DNA from: a virus
DNA length: 34,715 nt
Reading direction: 5' to 3' (one strand)
Virus record (IMG/VR): IMGVR_UViG_3300037586_000477
Location: 1 to 34,715 of that record
Below the pieces are notes generated by a model. The model was not told where the DNA came from. It ran no database searches and saw only the letters and a program-made list of their open reading frames with translations. A program made the translations under genes and the position numbers. Below, piece by piece: positions 1 to 9,037 of this stretch (its first letter is position 1; each line of letters begins with the position of its first letter).

Positions 1-1505
1 GCATAGAAGCATTAGAAGGAGGTTTCAGAGTTGGTACTAAATACTATCCAGCTCCATTCTTTAAACAAACCAAAGGAACCCTTATGCCAGGACCTAACCC
101 ACTTCGAACTGTCTATGATAGAAAGAAAGGGGGATCATGGCAAGAAGTTGGATCTCGTTCCAAACTACATCACCGATCATTTAAGGATAAACCTACAGCT
201 GGTAACGGAACTAGACCAGGCCTTACTGTCTTGGAAGAAGTTGGTTTCATGGGGAATCTACGTGAAGCCCTTGGTCCACTCAAGGAATGTACTGCCAACG
301 GAGCTTATAAGTTTGGTACCATCTATATGTTTGGTACTGGTGGAGATATGGAAGGAGGGTCTACTGAGGCTGTCCAAGAAGTGTTTAATGAGCCATGGGC
401 ATGGGATTGTCTAGCTTTCCCTGATTACTATGAGTCCGATGGGGCTAGGGATATTGGGTACTTTGTATCATATGCCAAAGGCTTAAACCAATTTAAAGAT
501 GAAGAAGGAGAAACTGATCATGAGAAAGCCGGTAAGTGGGTAGAGAAGAAACGAGCTAAATTAGCTAAAGGATCATCTAAGCAACCTTTGAATGATGAAC
601 TACAGTCTAACCCAATGGTTCCTTCGGAAGCCTTCCTTGTTACAAGTGGAAACATCTTCCCGATAAAGGCCTTACAGGATCAATTAAACTTTGTCAATTC
701 ATCCGTAAAGGATTTCGTAAAGGGTCAACTAGGTGAATTCGTTCTAGATCCAGCTTCTTCTAAAGGGGTGACTTGGATCCCAGATCTCGATAATAAACTA
801 GAGGCAGCAGGATACCCAATTAAACGGGGAGCCACTGTGCCAGGAGCTATCCAAATTTGGGAACATCCTCCAGCAGGGCAGATACCTAATGGTATGTTCG
901 TTGCAGGCAATGACCCTTATGATCAGGATCAAGCTGAGAACTCGGCTTCCCTTGGTAGTACCTTCATCTATAAGATAGGAGATTTCCGAGAAGGAGGCCT
1001 TCGTGATATCATAGTTGCAGAGTACACTGGAAGGCCGGAGACGGCAGAGGAACACCATGAGACAGTACGTAGGCTTCTGATGTATTACAACGCTCAGTGT
1101 CTCTATGAGAATGAGAAGAATACGATGAAGTTCCACTTTAATAATAATAATTCTTTATATTTGTTAAACAACACCCCTACCTTTCTTAAAGCAACAGAAG
1201 GGTCGACGGTGAATAGAACGTACGGTTTACACATGACTGTTCCGATCAAGAGTGAACTTGAGATCTTTGGAAGGGATTGGTTAACGGAATCTATAGGAGA
1301 TGGACTAACAAGAGTGAATACGATTTACTCTATAGGTTTACTCAAAGAACTTATCATGTATAATCCTTCGGGAAACTATGACCGTATAATTGCATGGTTG
1401 TTGATGATAGCGAACAAGATGCAGCATCACAACGTTGTAGTAGAGAAGAAGAAGGAAATAGAACTAGATGAATTCTTTGAAAGAAAACACTTTGAAGGCG
1501 TATGA
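1..1505 (+). CDS. terL: Terminase large subunit (partial, 5' end outside window)
   Basis: This is the DNA-packaging motor: an N-terminal ATPase that drives genome translocation into the prohead and a C-terminal RNase H-fold nuclease that cuts concatemers. The frame is open from base 3, so about 500 residues are visible and the true start is upstream; the Met at 84 is internal. A Walker B-like strand ends in Glu-Glu (VLEEVG, codons at 231-248) and a coupling motif GTGGD follows (333-347). The nuclease part shows an acidic triad pattern: Asp in GNDPYD (codon 912), Glu in YENEKN (1107 or 1113) and Asp in NYDRIIAW (1380). The Walker A loop is not in the window. The stop TGA overlaps the portal start (ATGA). 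Family assignment is strong; the exact catalytic residues are inferred by pattern. Confidence 0.9.
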   Translation, partial: IEALEGGFRVGTKYYPAPFFKQTKGTLMPGPNPLRTVYDRKKGGSWQEVGSRSKLHHRSFKDKPTAGNGTRPGLTVLEEVGFMGNLREALGPLKECTANGAYKFGTIYMFGTGGDMEGGSTEAVQEVFNEPWAWDCLAFPDYYESDGARDIGYFVSYAKGLNQFKDEEGETDHEKAGKWVEKKRAKLAKGSSKQPLNDELQSNPMVPSEAFLVTSGNIFPIKALQDQLNFVNSSVKDFVKGQLGEFVLDPASSKGVTWIPDLDNKLEAAGYPIKRGATVPGAIQIWEHPPAGQIPNGMFVAGNDPYDQDQAENSASLGSTFIYKIGDFREGGLRDIIVAEYTGRPETAEEHHETVRRLLMYYNAQCLYENEKNTMKFHFNNNNSLYLLNNTPTFLKATEGSTVNRTYGLHMTVPIKSELEIFGRDWLTESIGDGLTRVNTIYSIGLLKELIMYNPSGNYDRIIAWLLMIANKMQHHNVVVEKKKEIELDEFFERKHFEGV

Positions 1506-3937
1506 GTAATTCAAGATATGGAGGAGAGTTTCCAACGATGCCTCCTCAAAAGATAGCCCTCGGTATGAAGGGCGACAAATGGAGGGAGATGTGCGTCGAT
1601 GCTATTGATGGTCTTGCTACCTCCGTAGCCTGGGATGGAAGATCTTCCAAACAGCGTAAGCAGATTAACTATAATTTACTTAACTCCAAACTTGACGAAG
1701 GTGACTATAAGCATGTCTTAGATCCCTATGGTATAGGAGACAAGTATGGTAAGTCCCCTGCCCGTTTACATGATATTAATATTATACGCCAGAAGGTCGA
1801 GCTGCTCAAAGGAGAGGAGATTACTCGACCTTTCGACTTTATGATCATGTGTGTCTCTGGTGGTGGTGTTTCAGAACGAGAGGAATTCGAGAAAGATTTA
1901 GCTATCAAGACTGCACGTTATCAGATGCAGAAGGAAGCAGGCCTTAATCCAGAAGAGCCGGAGGAAGGAATGCCTAAGAGCCTTAAGGATATTCAAAGCT
2001 ACATGGAGAACGAGTATGTCAATATTCGGGAAGAGTACGCTGGTAATGTCATGCGTAATGGCTTAGAAGAACAACGCCTAGAGTTCAAGTTCTCCGAAGG
2101 CTTCGAACACGCCTTGGCTGTAGCTGAGGAAGTATATTACTCGGGCATCGTTGCTAACGAACCTGTGGTAAGGGTGGTCAATCCATTATACTTCGAGTGG
2201 GAGAAAGGACCAGAAGTACGTAATGTACAAGATGCTGGTTGGGCCAGAGAGGAGCGCTACATGACTACCTCCGAAATAATTGATGAGTATTCGGAGTTCT
2301 TAACTGAGAAACAAGTAACAGACCTGGACAATGGTTTGAATAGCTATGGGATGAATCGAAATACGATGCTTCCTGGTTATGGTTATCAGATGGAAGATAT
2401 GATGTCCTATGAACAGATGGACAACTATAGTGATCGTTCTCAGACCTCTTATCTTCGTGTACTTACTGTTGTATGGAAATCACTTAAAAGAATTGGTTTC
2501 CTTCGTTACTTTGATGAAGAGGGAGAGGAGCAAGAAACGATCGTTGAAGAAGGACACAAATTGACTCCAGAAGAGGAGGAAGCAGGAGCAACTATAGAAT
2601 GGCAATATATAAGTGAAGTTTGGAAAGGTACTAAGATCGGTGATGATATCTTCTTGGATATCAATCCTACTGAGAACCAAATGCGTACAATGGATAACCC
2701 ATCTGAATGCAAGCTTCCTTATGTTGGAATGACATATAATAATACCAACTCAGTACAGACTTCATTGGTGGATCTATTAAAGCCTCACCAATACTTGTAT
2801 AACGTTGTTTGGTATCGAATAGAGAATGAAATAGCTAAGGCTAAAGGTAAGAAGGTTCAAATAGATTTGGCTCAAATGCCTAAGTCTCACGGTATGACTA
2901 CTGAGAAGTGGATGTACTACTTTGATAATATGGGTATCATCTATATCAACTCCTTCGAGGAAGGTAAGGCTGGTACTAGGGCTCAAGGTATGCATGCAAA
3001 TCAGAACTTGGTAAGAGAGATTGATCTAAGTTTATCCAATGTTGTACAACAATACATGATGATCCTCAATAAGATAGAGGAACTTATCGATGGTATTTCT
3101 GGTGTATCTAGACAAAGAGAAGGGGCTATCCACCAGAATGAAACCGCTGGAGGTGTAGAGAGGGCAGTTAATCAATCTTCAACGATTACTGAATACTACT
3201 TCCATCGCCATGATGAAATTAAACGAGAAGTCCTTCGCCAATATATAGAAACTTCTAAGTATGCATACGCAGGAGGAAAGAAGATACATCGTATTACTTC
3301 CGATATGCAACGTATCTCTATGGAGATCGATGGGGAAATTTATGTAGATTCAGATTACAATCTATTCCCCACCAACGCTACTAGAGATAAGATTATGAAA
3401 GCCAAGCTTGAAGGTTTGGCTCCTATAGCGATGCAACAAGATAAAGCAAACCTATCTGATCTTGTTAGTCTGTATAAATCGAACTCTATGGCTGAGTACG
3501 AGAAGAAACTTATTGCAAGTGAGAAAGCTAAGATTGCTAGGGATCAAGAGATGCAACAACAAGCAGAAAGGATCAACCAGGCTAATATCGAAGCACAACA
3601 AGCTGCTGATGAGAGAGAACACGAACAGAAACTTGAGGAACTTGATCGTAAAGGTGAATGGGATGTACGTAAGGCTGTTGTAGTTGGCTCAGGGTTTGCC
3701 GAAGATAAAGATATGGATGGTGATGGTATTCCAGATATCTCTCAAGAAGGTGAACGCCAATTAGAATCTGCCCGAGTAAATGGTGAATTCCTATCTAGGG
3801 AACGCCAACGAGGAGCAGATGCTATCAAGCACGATAAGGAACTTCGCTTCAAGCGAGATGAGATGGCATCCAAGGAACGGATGAATAAAGAGAATAATAA
3901 GACCGCACTTAAGAACAAAGTAACCGGAGAGAAATAA
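1502..3937 (+). CDS. Portal protein
   Basis: Portal proteins form the dodecameric ring at one capsid vertex through which DNA enters and leaves. At 811 residues this fits a crAss-like or P22-like portal. The order terL-portal and the ATGA overlap support it, as does a conserved-looking segment at residues 533-560 (SGVSRQREGAIHQNETAGG). Residues about 665-730 are a Lys/Glu/Gln-rich coiled coil, as expected for the C-terminal barrel region. Just after it, residues 735-745 read DKDMDGDGIPD, a calcium-loop-like pattern (see findings). The stop overlaps the next ATG as TAATG. No Shine-Dalgarno of note precedes the start; the overlap with terL decides it. Confidence 0.88.
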   Translation: MSNSRYGGEFPTMPPQKIALGMKGDKWREMCVDAIDGLATSVAWDGRSSKQRKQINYNLLNSKLDEGDYKHVLDPYGIGDKYGKSPARLHDINIIRQKVELLKGEEITRPFDFMIMCVSGGGVSEREEFEKDLAIKTARYQMQKEAGLNPEEPEEGMPKSLKDIQSYMENEYVNIREEYAGNVMRNGLEEQRLEFKFSEGFEHALAVAEEVYYSGIVANEPVVRVVNPLYFEWEKGPEVRNVQDAGWAREERYMTTSEIIDEYSEFLTEKQVTDLDNGLNSYGMNRNTMLPGYGYQMEDMMSYEQMDNYSDRSQTSYLRVLTVVWKSLKRIGFLRYFDEEGEEQETIVEEGHKLTPEEEEAGATIEWQYISEVWKGTKIGDDIFLDINPTENQMRTMDNPSECKLPYVGMTYNNTNSVQTSLVDLLKPHQYLYNVVWYRIENEIAKAKGKKVQIDLAQMPKSHGMTTEKWMYYFDNMGIIYINSFEEGKAGTRAQGMHANQNLVREIDLSLSNVVQQYMMILNKIEELIDGISGVSRQREGAIHQNETAGGVERAVNQSSTITEYYFHRHDEIKREVLRQYIETSKYAYAGGKKIHRITSDMQRISMEIDGEIYVDSDYNLFPTNATRDKIMKAKLEGLAPIAMQQDKANLSDLVSLYKSNSMAEYEKKLIASEKAKIARDQEMQQQAERINQANIEAQQAADEREHEQKLEELDRKGEWDVRKAVVVGSGFAEDKDMDGDGIPDISQEGERQLESARVNGEFLSRERQRGADAIKHDKELRFKRDEMASKERMNKENNKTALKNKVTGEK

Positions 3938-5088
3938 TGGCCAAGAAAAGCAAACTAAGAAGCCGTAAAGAACAGAATCGTCTGAAGGGAGCTATGGCAA
4001 GCCCAAGCCTCAAGGTACATGAAGCTACTACAAGTCCACGTATTCGAACAATAACGAAATCAAGTAGACGATATAGGTTCGGTGCCAAGGAGGTGAAGTT
4101 CCAAGAAGAACAACCTGTGCCTAAGTTTAACTTTGGTATGGGCAGCATCATGTCCATGTTCGGAGGCGGTGCCTCTGGAGGAGGTGGAGGTGGAGGTATG
4201 CTTAGTGGAATAATGGGTAAAGGCGGTGGAGACACTGGAGCAACTGCAATGAGGGCCTTATCCAAACAAGGAGAAGAGAAGAAAGAAGGAGAAGCAGCGC
4301 CCCCACAAACAGAGGGTATGCCTGATCCAAAGGCTAATGCTGGAAGCATGCCTGGAGGTGGAGGTCGTGGTGGTCTTGCTGGTAAGATTCCTGGACCAGT
4401 AGGTATGATTATCCAAGCTGCTGATAAGAAACTAGATGAGCAAGGGGCTGCTATCGCTCCATTAAATGAGAGAGGCAGGCGCTTGAATAAGTATAAGCAA
4501 GGTGTAAGACAGTACGAAGGAGGTACACCATACTACACCGGCAATGAGGATATGGGCGGTATTGTGCAATTCCAAAAGAAGAACCCGCTTAAGAAGTGGA
4601 AGAATGTTGGAAAGGCAATGAAGATTGGAAGCTCAGTGGCAAGCGTATTGAACCAACCTGTCGACAAGGTAACAGGTGGAATGGCTACCAAGGGCACGAA
4701 CAACATGGCCTCATTAGGAAGCGCGATGGGGAATACTACTATAGGGGAGAAGGATTTCGGGGGATCTGCAGGAAACAAGCCAGTAGCTGCTGCTCCTACT
4801 AACCCTGAGGCTACTCAATTTATAGACCCAAATAAGTCCTATGGTAAACGTATGAGTACTGGTACCAAAGCAGGAGCTAGTGCAGATAATTTAATTGACA
4901 GCACTACCAACAAAGCTGGTATGGCTCCGACAACACCATTGACTACTCCTTCAAGCAAACGAGCTACAGGGGGCGCTACTAGAATTACGAATAAAGCAAT
5001 TATGGAGGGTGGTCTTGATCCTCTTGGTATACCAAAGCAGAAGAAAGGAACTAGGAAACTTAAACTTAAGAAGGCTAAGCGTAAGTAG
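3937..5088 (+). CDS. Gly-rich basic virion-associated protein, unknown function
   Basis: This 383-residue protein sits between portal and scaffold, a position held by an uncharacterised conserved gene in crAss-like phages. Both ends are strongly basic: the N-terminus starts MAKKSKLRSRKEQ and the C-terminus ends in Lys/Arg repeats. Residues about 66-100 are Gly/Met-rich (a run of Gly after FGGGAS), and Gly-rich, low-complexity sequence continues through the middle. It carries EEQPVP at 57-62 and NKYK at 184-187, motifs also found in the 716-residue protein downstream. Composition suggests a flexible, DNA-facing internal or portal-associated protein. No enzymatic motif was seen. The start overlaps the portal stop (TAATG); the stop is TAG. 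Confidence 0.75.
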   Translation: MAKKSKLRSRKEQNRLKGAMASPSLKVHEATTSPRIRTITKSSRRYRFGAKEVKFQEEQPVPKFNFGMGSIMSMFGGGASGGGGGGGMLSGIMGKGGGDTGATAMRALSKQGEEKKEGEAAPPQTEGMPDPKANAGSMPGGGGRGGLAGKIPGPVGMIIQAADKKLDEQGAAIAPLNERGRRLNKYKQGVRQYEGGTPYYTGNEDMGGIVQFQKKNPLKKWKNVGKAMKIGSSVASVLNQPVDKVTGGMATKGTNNMASLGSAMGNTTIGEKDFGGSAGNKPVAAAPTNPEATQFIDPNKSYGKRMSTGTKAGASADNLIDSTTNKAGMAPTTPLTTPSSKRATGGATRITNKAIMEGGLDPLGIPKQKKGTRKLKLKKAKRK

Positions 5089-5110
5089 GTATACATAGTG
5101 ATATAAGAGG

Positions 5111-5142
5111 CCCATATAGTTTTACAAATGTATAAGGGTTTT
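5111..5142 (+). terminator. Weak candidate terminator hairpin
   Basis: Just after the 383-residue gene, CCCATATA (5111-5118) can pair with TATAAGGG (5131-5138) with one A-A mismatch, followed by TTTT. The stem is AT-rich, so this is a weak candidate. Confidence 0.3.
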
Positions 5143-5151
5143 AATTATAAT
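5121..5151 (+). promoter_or_regulatory. Candidate promoter upstream of the scaffold-like gene
   Basis: An exact TTATAAT lies at 5145-5151, 26 bases before the ATG at 5178. TTTACA at 5121-5126 is a near match to a -35 box, with a 19-base spacer. The same TTATAAT occurs in the gaps before 9810 and 23459. It does not match the Bacteroidota TAnnTTTG -7 box, so host recognition is uncertain. Confidence 0.3.
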
Positions 5152-5177
5152 GAACAATTAGTTAATATATTAGTATT

Positions 5178-6389
5178 ATGAAGGATGAGGAAACAGTAGA
5201 CGTCACCCCTGGTACGGGTGATGCAGAAAGCGATGGAGATAATTTCTTCGGTGCTTTCTTTAACGAGGAAGACGGTGAAGAAGGCTTAGAAGCTGAGGAA
5301 GTCGAAGAAGATCCAGAAGATCTGGAGGAAGATGAAGATTTGTCTGAGGATGAACCCGAAGATGATGAAGACGAAGCCGAGGATGAAGATGATCCTGAGG
5401 AAGAGGAAGAAGAGGATGAACCTGAAGACGAACCTGAAGAGGATGAAATCGTTGAAGAGGATAAGCCTACTAAGAAGACAAAGAAAACAAAGGAAGCAGA
5501 GCCAGAAAGCTTGAGTTTAGAAGATACTCTTGTAGACTTTGTTGAGAATGGGGTACTTGACGTATTAGATGAAGAGAAGGAGTATACACCGGATAACGAT
5601 GGTTTTAAAGAGCTTGTTACTGATACAGTAGAAGCAAGGGTTAAAGCTAAAGAAGACGAAAGACTTGCAAAGCAAGATCCTAGAGTTGCGGAACTCGATC
5701 AGTATCTGCAAGAGAATCCAGAAGGTGATATCTCTACTTGGGCACAAGACCAAGACCAAACGGATTACAATGAGGTAGACCATACAAACCCTGAGTACGC
5801 AGCGTACTTAATTGAAGATGATCTAACCCTACGTGGTTATCCAGAGGATGAAATTGCAGACACTATTGAAGGCTACAAGAGGGATAAGTCCTTAGGTAGA
5901 CATGCTTTAAGAGCGAAGCAAACGTTGATTAAGAAACAAGCAGCGGATAATGAAGCTAAGAGCGCAGCTCGATCTGCAGCAGAGCAACAACGGAAATCTG
6001 CCATTGTAGAGCAACAAAGGAAATTTGAACAGAAGGTTCTTAAGACTGAGAAGATTGCTGGGTTTAAGATAGACCCAAAAGAACGACAAGAGCTGGCTGA
6101 TTACATTATGAAGCCTCTTGATGATCAAGGTAATACTCAATTGATGCTTGATGAAGCTAATAACGGAGAGTCTGATTTGCTATACGCATTCATTCAGAAA
6201 CGTAAGTTAAACCTTTCGAAATTACAAAGAAAGGCTACGACTAAGGCTGCTATTAACTTTAAGAGAAAGATTGATAAGCACACAGATAAGAGTGCAAAGA
6301 AGTTGCCTAATCGAGCAGAAGAACACCCAGACCAAGGGCAAGATAACGGAGAAATAGATGACTCTGTATTAGGCACTTGGAACATGTAA
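5178..6389 (+). CDS. Acidic, scaffold-like protein
   Basis: This 403-residue protein lies directly before the MCP, the usual place for a capsid scaffolding protein, which guides prohead assembly and then leaves or is cut. Residues about 29-95 are almost wholly Glu and Asp, followed by a short Lys/Thr stretch (KPTKKTKKTK). Residues about 220-285 are Ala/Gln/Lys/Glu-rich and likely helical or coiled coil, and the last 90 residues are basic. A charged, helical, bipolar protein beside the MCP is typical of scaffolds, but I see no sequence motif that proves it. A less likely alternative is an internal acidic head protein. The ATG at 5178 follows an 89-base AT-rich gap. Confidence 0.65.
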   Translation: MKDEETVDVTPGTGDAESDGDNFFGAFFNEEDGEEGLEAEEVEEDPEDLEEDEDLSEDEPEDDEDEAEDEDDPEEEEEEDEPEDEPEEDEIVEEDKPTKKTKKTKEAEPESLSLEDTLVDFVENGVLDVLDEEKEYTPDNDGFKELVTDTVEARVKAKEDERLAKQDPRVAELDQYLQENPEGDISTWAQDQDQTDYNEVDHTNPEYAAYLIEDDLTLRGYPEDEIADTIEGYKRDKSLGRHALRAKQTLIKKQAADNEAKSAARSAAEQQRKSAIVEQQRKFEQKVLKTEKIAGFKIDPKERQELADYIMKPLDDQGNTQLMLDEANNGESDLLYAFIQKRKLNLSKLQRKATTKAAINFKRKIDKHTDKSAKKLPNRAEEHPDQGQDNGEIDDSVLGTWNM

Positions 6390-6410
6390 ATTGATTAAAG
6401 ATTAAATTTG
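6377..6410 (+). promoter_or_regulatory. Possible Bacteroidota-type promoter before the MCP
   Basis: TAAATTTG at 6403-6410 matches the Bacteroidota -7 box TAnnTTTG. A TTG lies at 6377-6379, 23 bases upstream, at the long end of the usual spacing. Transcription would begin almost at the ATG, leaving a very short leader, so this is a weak call. Confidence 0.2.
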
Positions 6411-6419
6411 AAATAAATT

Positions 6420-7886
6420 ATGGCTTATTCTAAAACCCAAGTCTCCCCGTTGCAGATATATTCAACGAGGAACTTTACGGGTCTTTCTGAGTCGAACCAT
6501 TTGAGTAACGCTTACTTAACCCGACCAGAGAAGATCGGCTCTTTGATGGCTTACGCGTATGGTTATCAGGAAGACAACGTGCTGACTTTGCTTACTGGCG
6601 GTATTGGTAATACCAAGACAGTAACCAATCGTGAGTATGAATGGGATCTACATTCTCAATCTGAAAGAGTGATTGAAATTGTTGCCGATTCTCCACAAAT
6701 TGCCTCTGGTACTCCAGGTATTGGGCAGACACCAATCCAACTTTACTTCGGTGAAAGATGGTTTGAAGAGACTGATAACATCGTAGCCGATGATCAGACT
6801 ACTTATCACATTGAGGATATTTATCCAGAAGGTGCATATTATGTGTATACAGTTAGACCAAATGATCCAGATCCTACAAGCTTTGTAGAGGCCGAGGTGA
6901 TCAGTACTGGTGCTGGGTTCTCGAAAGATTACTCTACTGTATCTGAATACTCTCCTAGAGGCGGTGGTGTTAGTTATGCTACTCCATACACTTTGCAGAA
7001 CCAATTGACTACTTTGCGTAAGACTTACAACGTTACTCGTAACGCTGCTAAGGCTGTAATGGTATTGGAGCTATCCGATCCTAAGAGCAAGAAGAAGACC
7101 AAGTTCTGGACTAAGTTGTCTGAATGGACTGCAATGGCAGAATGGTATAGAGAAATTGACAGATCGATGATTTACTCTGTGTACAACAAGAACCTTCGAG
7201 GGGAAGTTGCACTTAAAGGAGCGAATTCTAGACCTGTGTATCACGGTGCAGGCTTAAGGCAACAAATTGCACCAGCGAATATTCGTTTCTATACGAAGCT
7301 GACCTTCGAGATCCTGGATCAATTCCTGCTTGATCTTTCTTACAACGCTGACAAGTGGGGTGGAAACAAGAACTTCGTAGCCTTAACTGGTAAGATGGGA
7401 ATGAGAGAGTTCAACAACGCAGTCTCTGCGCACGCTACTGGTAATAACATTACTGTAACGGATTCTGGAACCTTTATCTCAGGTAAAGGAGACAGTCTGA
7501 CATTCACAGGATACTTCAAAACTGTAGAGTTCTTGAACAACGTATCACTGACTGTGAAGGAATTCCCTCCATACGATGATTTGATTCGTAACCGTATACT
7601 TCATCCTAAGACTAAGAAGCCTTTGGAGTCGTATAGATTTACTATTCTTAACTTCGGTAAGAATAAAGACGGTGGATCTAACATCAGAAAGGTTGTGATG
7701 AAGGATTCTGAGATGGCCTACTGGCATGTCGCAGGTTCTACTGATCCTTACGGTGGGGTAGGTAAATCGATCTCTACTTCTAGAGCATCGGGAATAGATG
7801 GATATGAAGTTCACTTCTTGTCTGAATGTGGAATTATGCTTGAGGACCCAACTTCGTGTGGTGAACTCATAATGGGCTTAGCCTAA
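6420..7886 (+). CDS. Major capsid protein (crAss-like, HK97-fold family)
   Basis: This 488-residue protein would form the icosahedral shell. Position (terL, portal, two genes, MCP) and length fit crAss-like capsid proteins. The segment at about residues 268-335, including GAGLRQQIAP, LDLSYNADKWGG and LTGKMGMREF, resembles the conserved core of that family. The N-terminal part has a region rich in beta-prone residues that could hold an insertion domain, and TLRKTYNVTRNAAKAVM precedes the core. A hairpin terminator follows directly, consistent with a highly expressed gene. The start follows a 30-base AT-rich gap lacking a Shine-Dalgarno. The HK97 fold is inferred from the family, not seen directly. 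Confidence 0.85.
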   Translation: MAYSKTQVSPLQIYSTRNFTGLSESNHLSNAYLTRPEKIGSLMAYAYGYQEDNVLTLLTGGIGNTKTVTNREYEWDLHSQSERVIEIVADSPQIASGTPGIGQTPIQLYFGERWFEETDNIVADDQTTYHIEDIYPEGAYYVYTVRPNDPDPTSFVEAEVISTGAGFSKDYSTVSEYSPRGGGVSYATPYTLQNQLTTLRKTYNVTRNAAKAVMVLELSDPKSKKKTKFWTKLSEWTAMAEWYREIDRSMIYSVYNKNLRGEVALKGANSRPVYHGAGLRQQIAPANIRFYTKLTFEILDQFLLDLSYNADKWGGNKNFVALTGKMGMREFNNAVSAHATGNNITVTDSGTFISGKGDSLTFTGYFKTVEFLNNVSLTVKEFPPYDDLIRNRILHPKTKKPLESYRFTILNFGKNKDGGSNIRKVVMKDSEMAYWHVAGSTDPYGGVGKSISTSRASGIDGYEVHFLSECGIMLEDPTSCGELIMGLA

Positions 7887-7893
7887 GATAAAA

Positions 7894-7924
7894 GAGAGAA
7901 AGGGAGACATTCTTCCTTTCTCTT
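7894..7924 (+). terminator. Hairpin terminator after the MCP
   Basis: GAGAGAAAGG (7894-7903) pairs with CCTTTCTCTT (7915-7924) over 10 base pairs with one G-T pair, around an 11-base loop, 8 bases after the MCP stop. The downstream tract is AT-rich but not a pure T run, so it may be leaky and partly read through. Confidence 0.6.
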
Positions 7925-7955
7925 ATTATATTTGAAGAAAGGAATTAACAATACT

Positions 7956-9035
7956 ATGAGGAATATAAAGAATAAGAAAGAGAAATTACTATCCACGGAA
8001 GAATTAACCAATGGCGTTACGAAGTGGAAGTTAAGAAGAGCACCAAAGGAAAACTGGTCCAAGATAGCTCAGTATGACCATACTGAATTTAAGCTTGCGC
8101 CATTAGTAAGTTCACGAACTGGTAGACCATCAACAGGCCTAACAGTAGAGACAGCAGAAAGACTTGCAGCTGCTTTAGGTTTGGAGAAGACAGAACTGTA
8201 TGATCGTTCTAGTTATTGGGATGATTTCTTCGTTGGTATAGGAGATGGTATCACTGTTTTAGATGTAACAGACGCAGAAGAAGAGTTGATCTTCTTGTTT
8301 CTCTGTGCTAACAAGTTTGTTGCCTTTGGGCATAAAGAGTTGAAGATTAATTCAAAGGCTTTATTTGTTCTCTACAATGATGTAGATGAAGCTAAAGCCC
8401 AGGTGAAGAGTAGGAACTCTAAGAAGAGAGCCTATAAGCACTTCAATGACATGGATAACCAAGAGATGATTGATACTCTGATGGTTATGGGAGAAAAGAT
8501 AGTATCAACAGATCCAAGTATTGTGGAAGCAATGATGGGTAGAATCGTTGATAAACGCTCTGGAGAATTCGTAGAGATCTTCGGTGATGAGGACTTCAAG
8601 ATGAAGTTATTCATTACTAAGTGCCTACACTACGATATTCTAAAGAGAGGCCAAGGAAAGACCCTTGAGGATATGAAGATGTCCTTTGGTAATGATGTTA
8701 TCGGTATAGGTATTGATGAGGTTACTGAGTTCTTGAAGAAGAAAGCAAACCAAGATACCTACTTAGCATTAGCTAAACGAATTGAAATGGCCCAAGCTGC
8801 TGGTACTCTAGCAGGAACTCCGGTTCTTTCTGGGTATGAAATAGAAGAGCAGATTAAAGCTCAACCAACTAGGAAACAGAAAACCGAACGTAAGGTAGTT
8901 TCTGTGGCCCAAACTGGGAAGATTCGTAAGGATCTTAAAGGTAAAGGCCATGAGAATGTCGTACAGAAGGGAGGCGTAAGCGAAGTTGTAGGCTCAGGCT
9001 TAGACTCTGCTGAATATGAAGAAAGCGAAATGTAA
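7956..9035 (+). CDS. Conserved head/neck-region protein, unknown function
   Basis: A 359-residue protein follows the MCP, as an uncharacterised conserved protein does in crAss-like and related phages. The frame can be opened by TTG at 7932, but the ATG at 7956 is preferred because it leaves AAAGGA a few bases upstream and avoids overlap with the terminator tail. The pattern is recognisable to me only as a family: SSYWDDFFVGIGDG, DAEEELIFLFLCANKFVAFG, then helices holding AYKHFNDMDNQEMIDTLMVMG. The last 60 residues are basic and low complexity. It ends three bases before the next gene. A virion assembly role is inferred from context. No catalytic motif was seen. Confidence 0.7.
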   Translation: MRNIKNKKEKLLSTEELTNGVTKWKLRRAPKENWSKIAQYDHTEFKLAPLVSSRTGRPSTGLTVETAERLAAALGLEKTELYDRSSYWDDFFVGIGDGITVLDVTDAEEELIFLFLCANKFVAFGHKELKINSKALFVLYNDVDEAKAQVKSRNSKKRAYKHFNDMDNQEMIDTLMVMGEKIVSTDPSIVEAMMGRIVDKRSGEFVEIFGDEDFKMKLFITKCLHYDILKRGQGKTLEDMKMSFGNDVIGIGIDEVTEFLKKKANQDTYLALAKRIEMAQAAGTLAGTPVLSGYEIEEQIKAQPTRKQKTERKVVSVAQTGKIRKDLKGKGHENVVQKGGVSEVVGSGLDSAEYEESEM

Positions 9036-9037
9036 GA

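Noticed and set aside
31-414. Alternative + strand reading frame of 127 codons at the left edge
   Set aside because: It overlaps the terminase frame, whose Walker B, coupling and nuclease motifs are clear, and its own product shows no recognisable pattern.
3704-3736. Dockerin or cellulosome-type domain in the portal
   Set aside because: Only one calcium-loop-like motif is present, without the duplicated loop-helix of dockerins; it is kept only as a motif-level finding.
3909-4349. 146-codon minus-strand frame rich in Pro and Ser opposite the Gly-rich gene
   Set aside because: It is the complement of Gly codons in a well supported + strand gene; all minus-strand frames in the window have this shadow character.
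7927-7934. TATATTTG, a perfect TAnnTTTG box after the MCP terminator
   Set aside because: No TTG -33 partner lies at the right distance upstream, so it was not listed as a promoter.
7932-7955. TTG start adding 8 residues to the gene after the MCP
   Set aside because: It falls next to the terminator stem; the ATG at 7956 has a better upstream AAAGGA and normal start codon.
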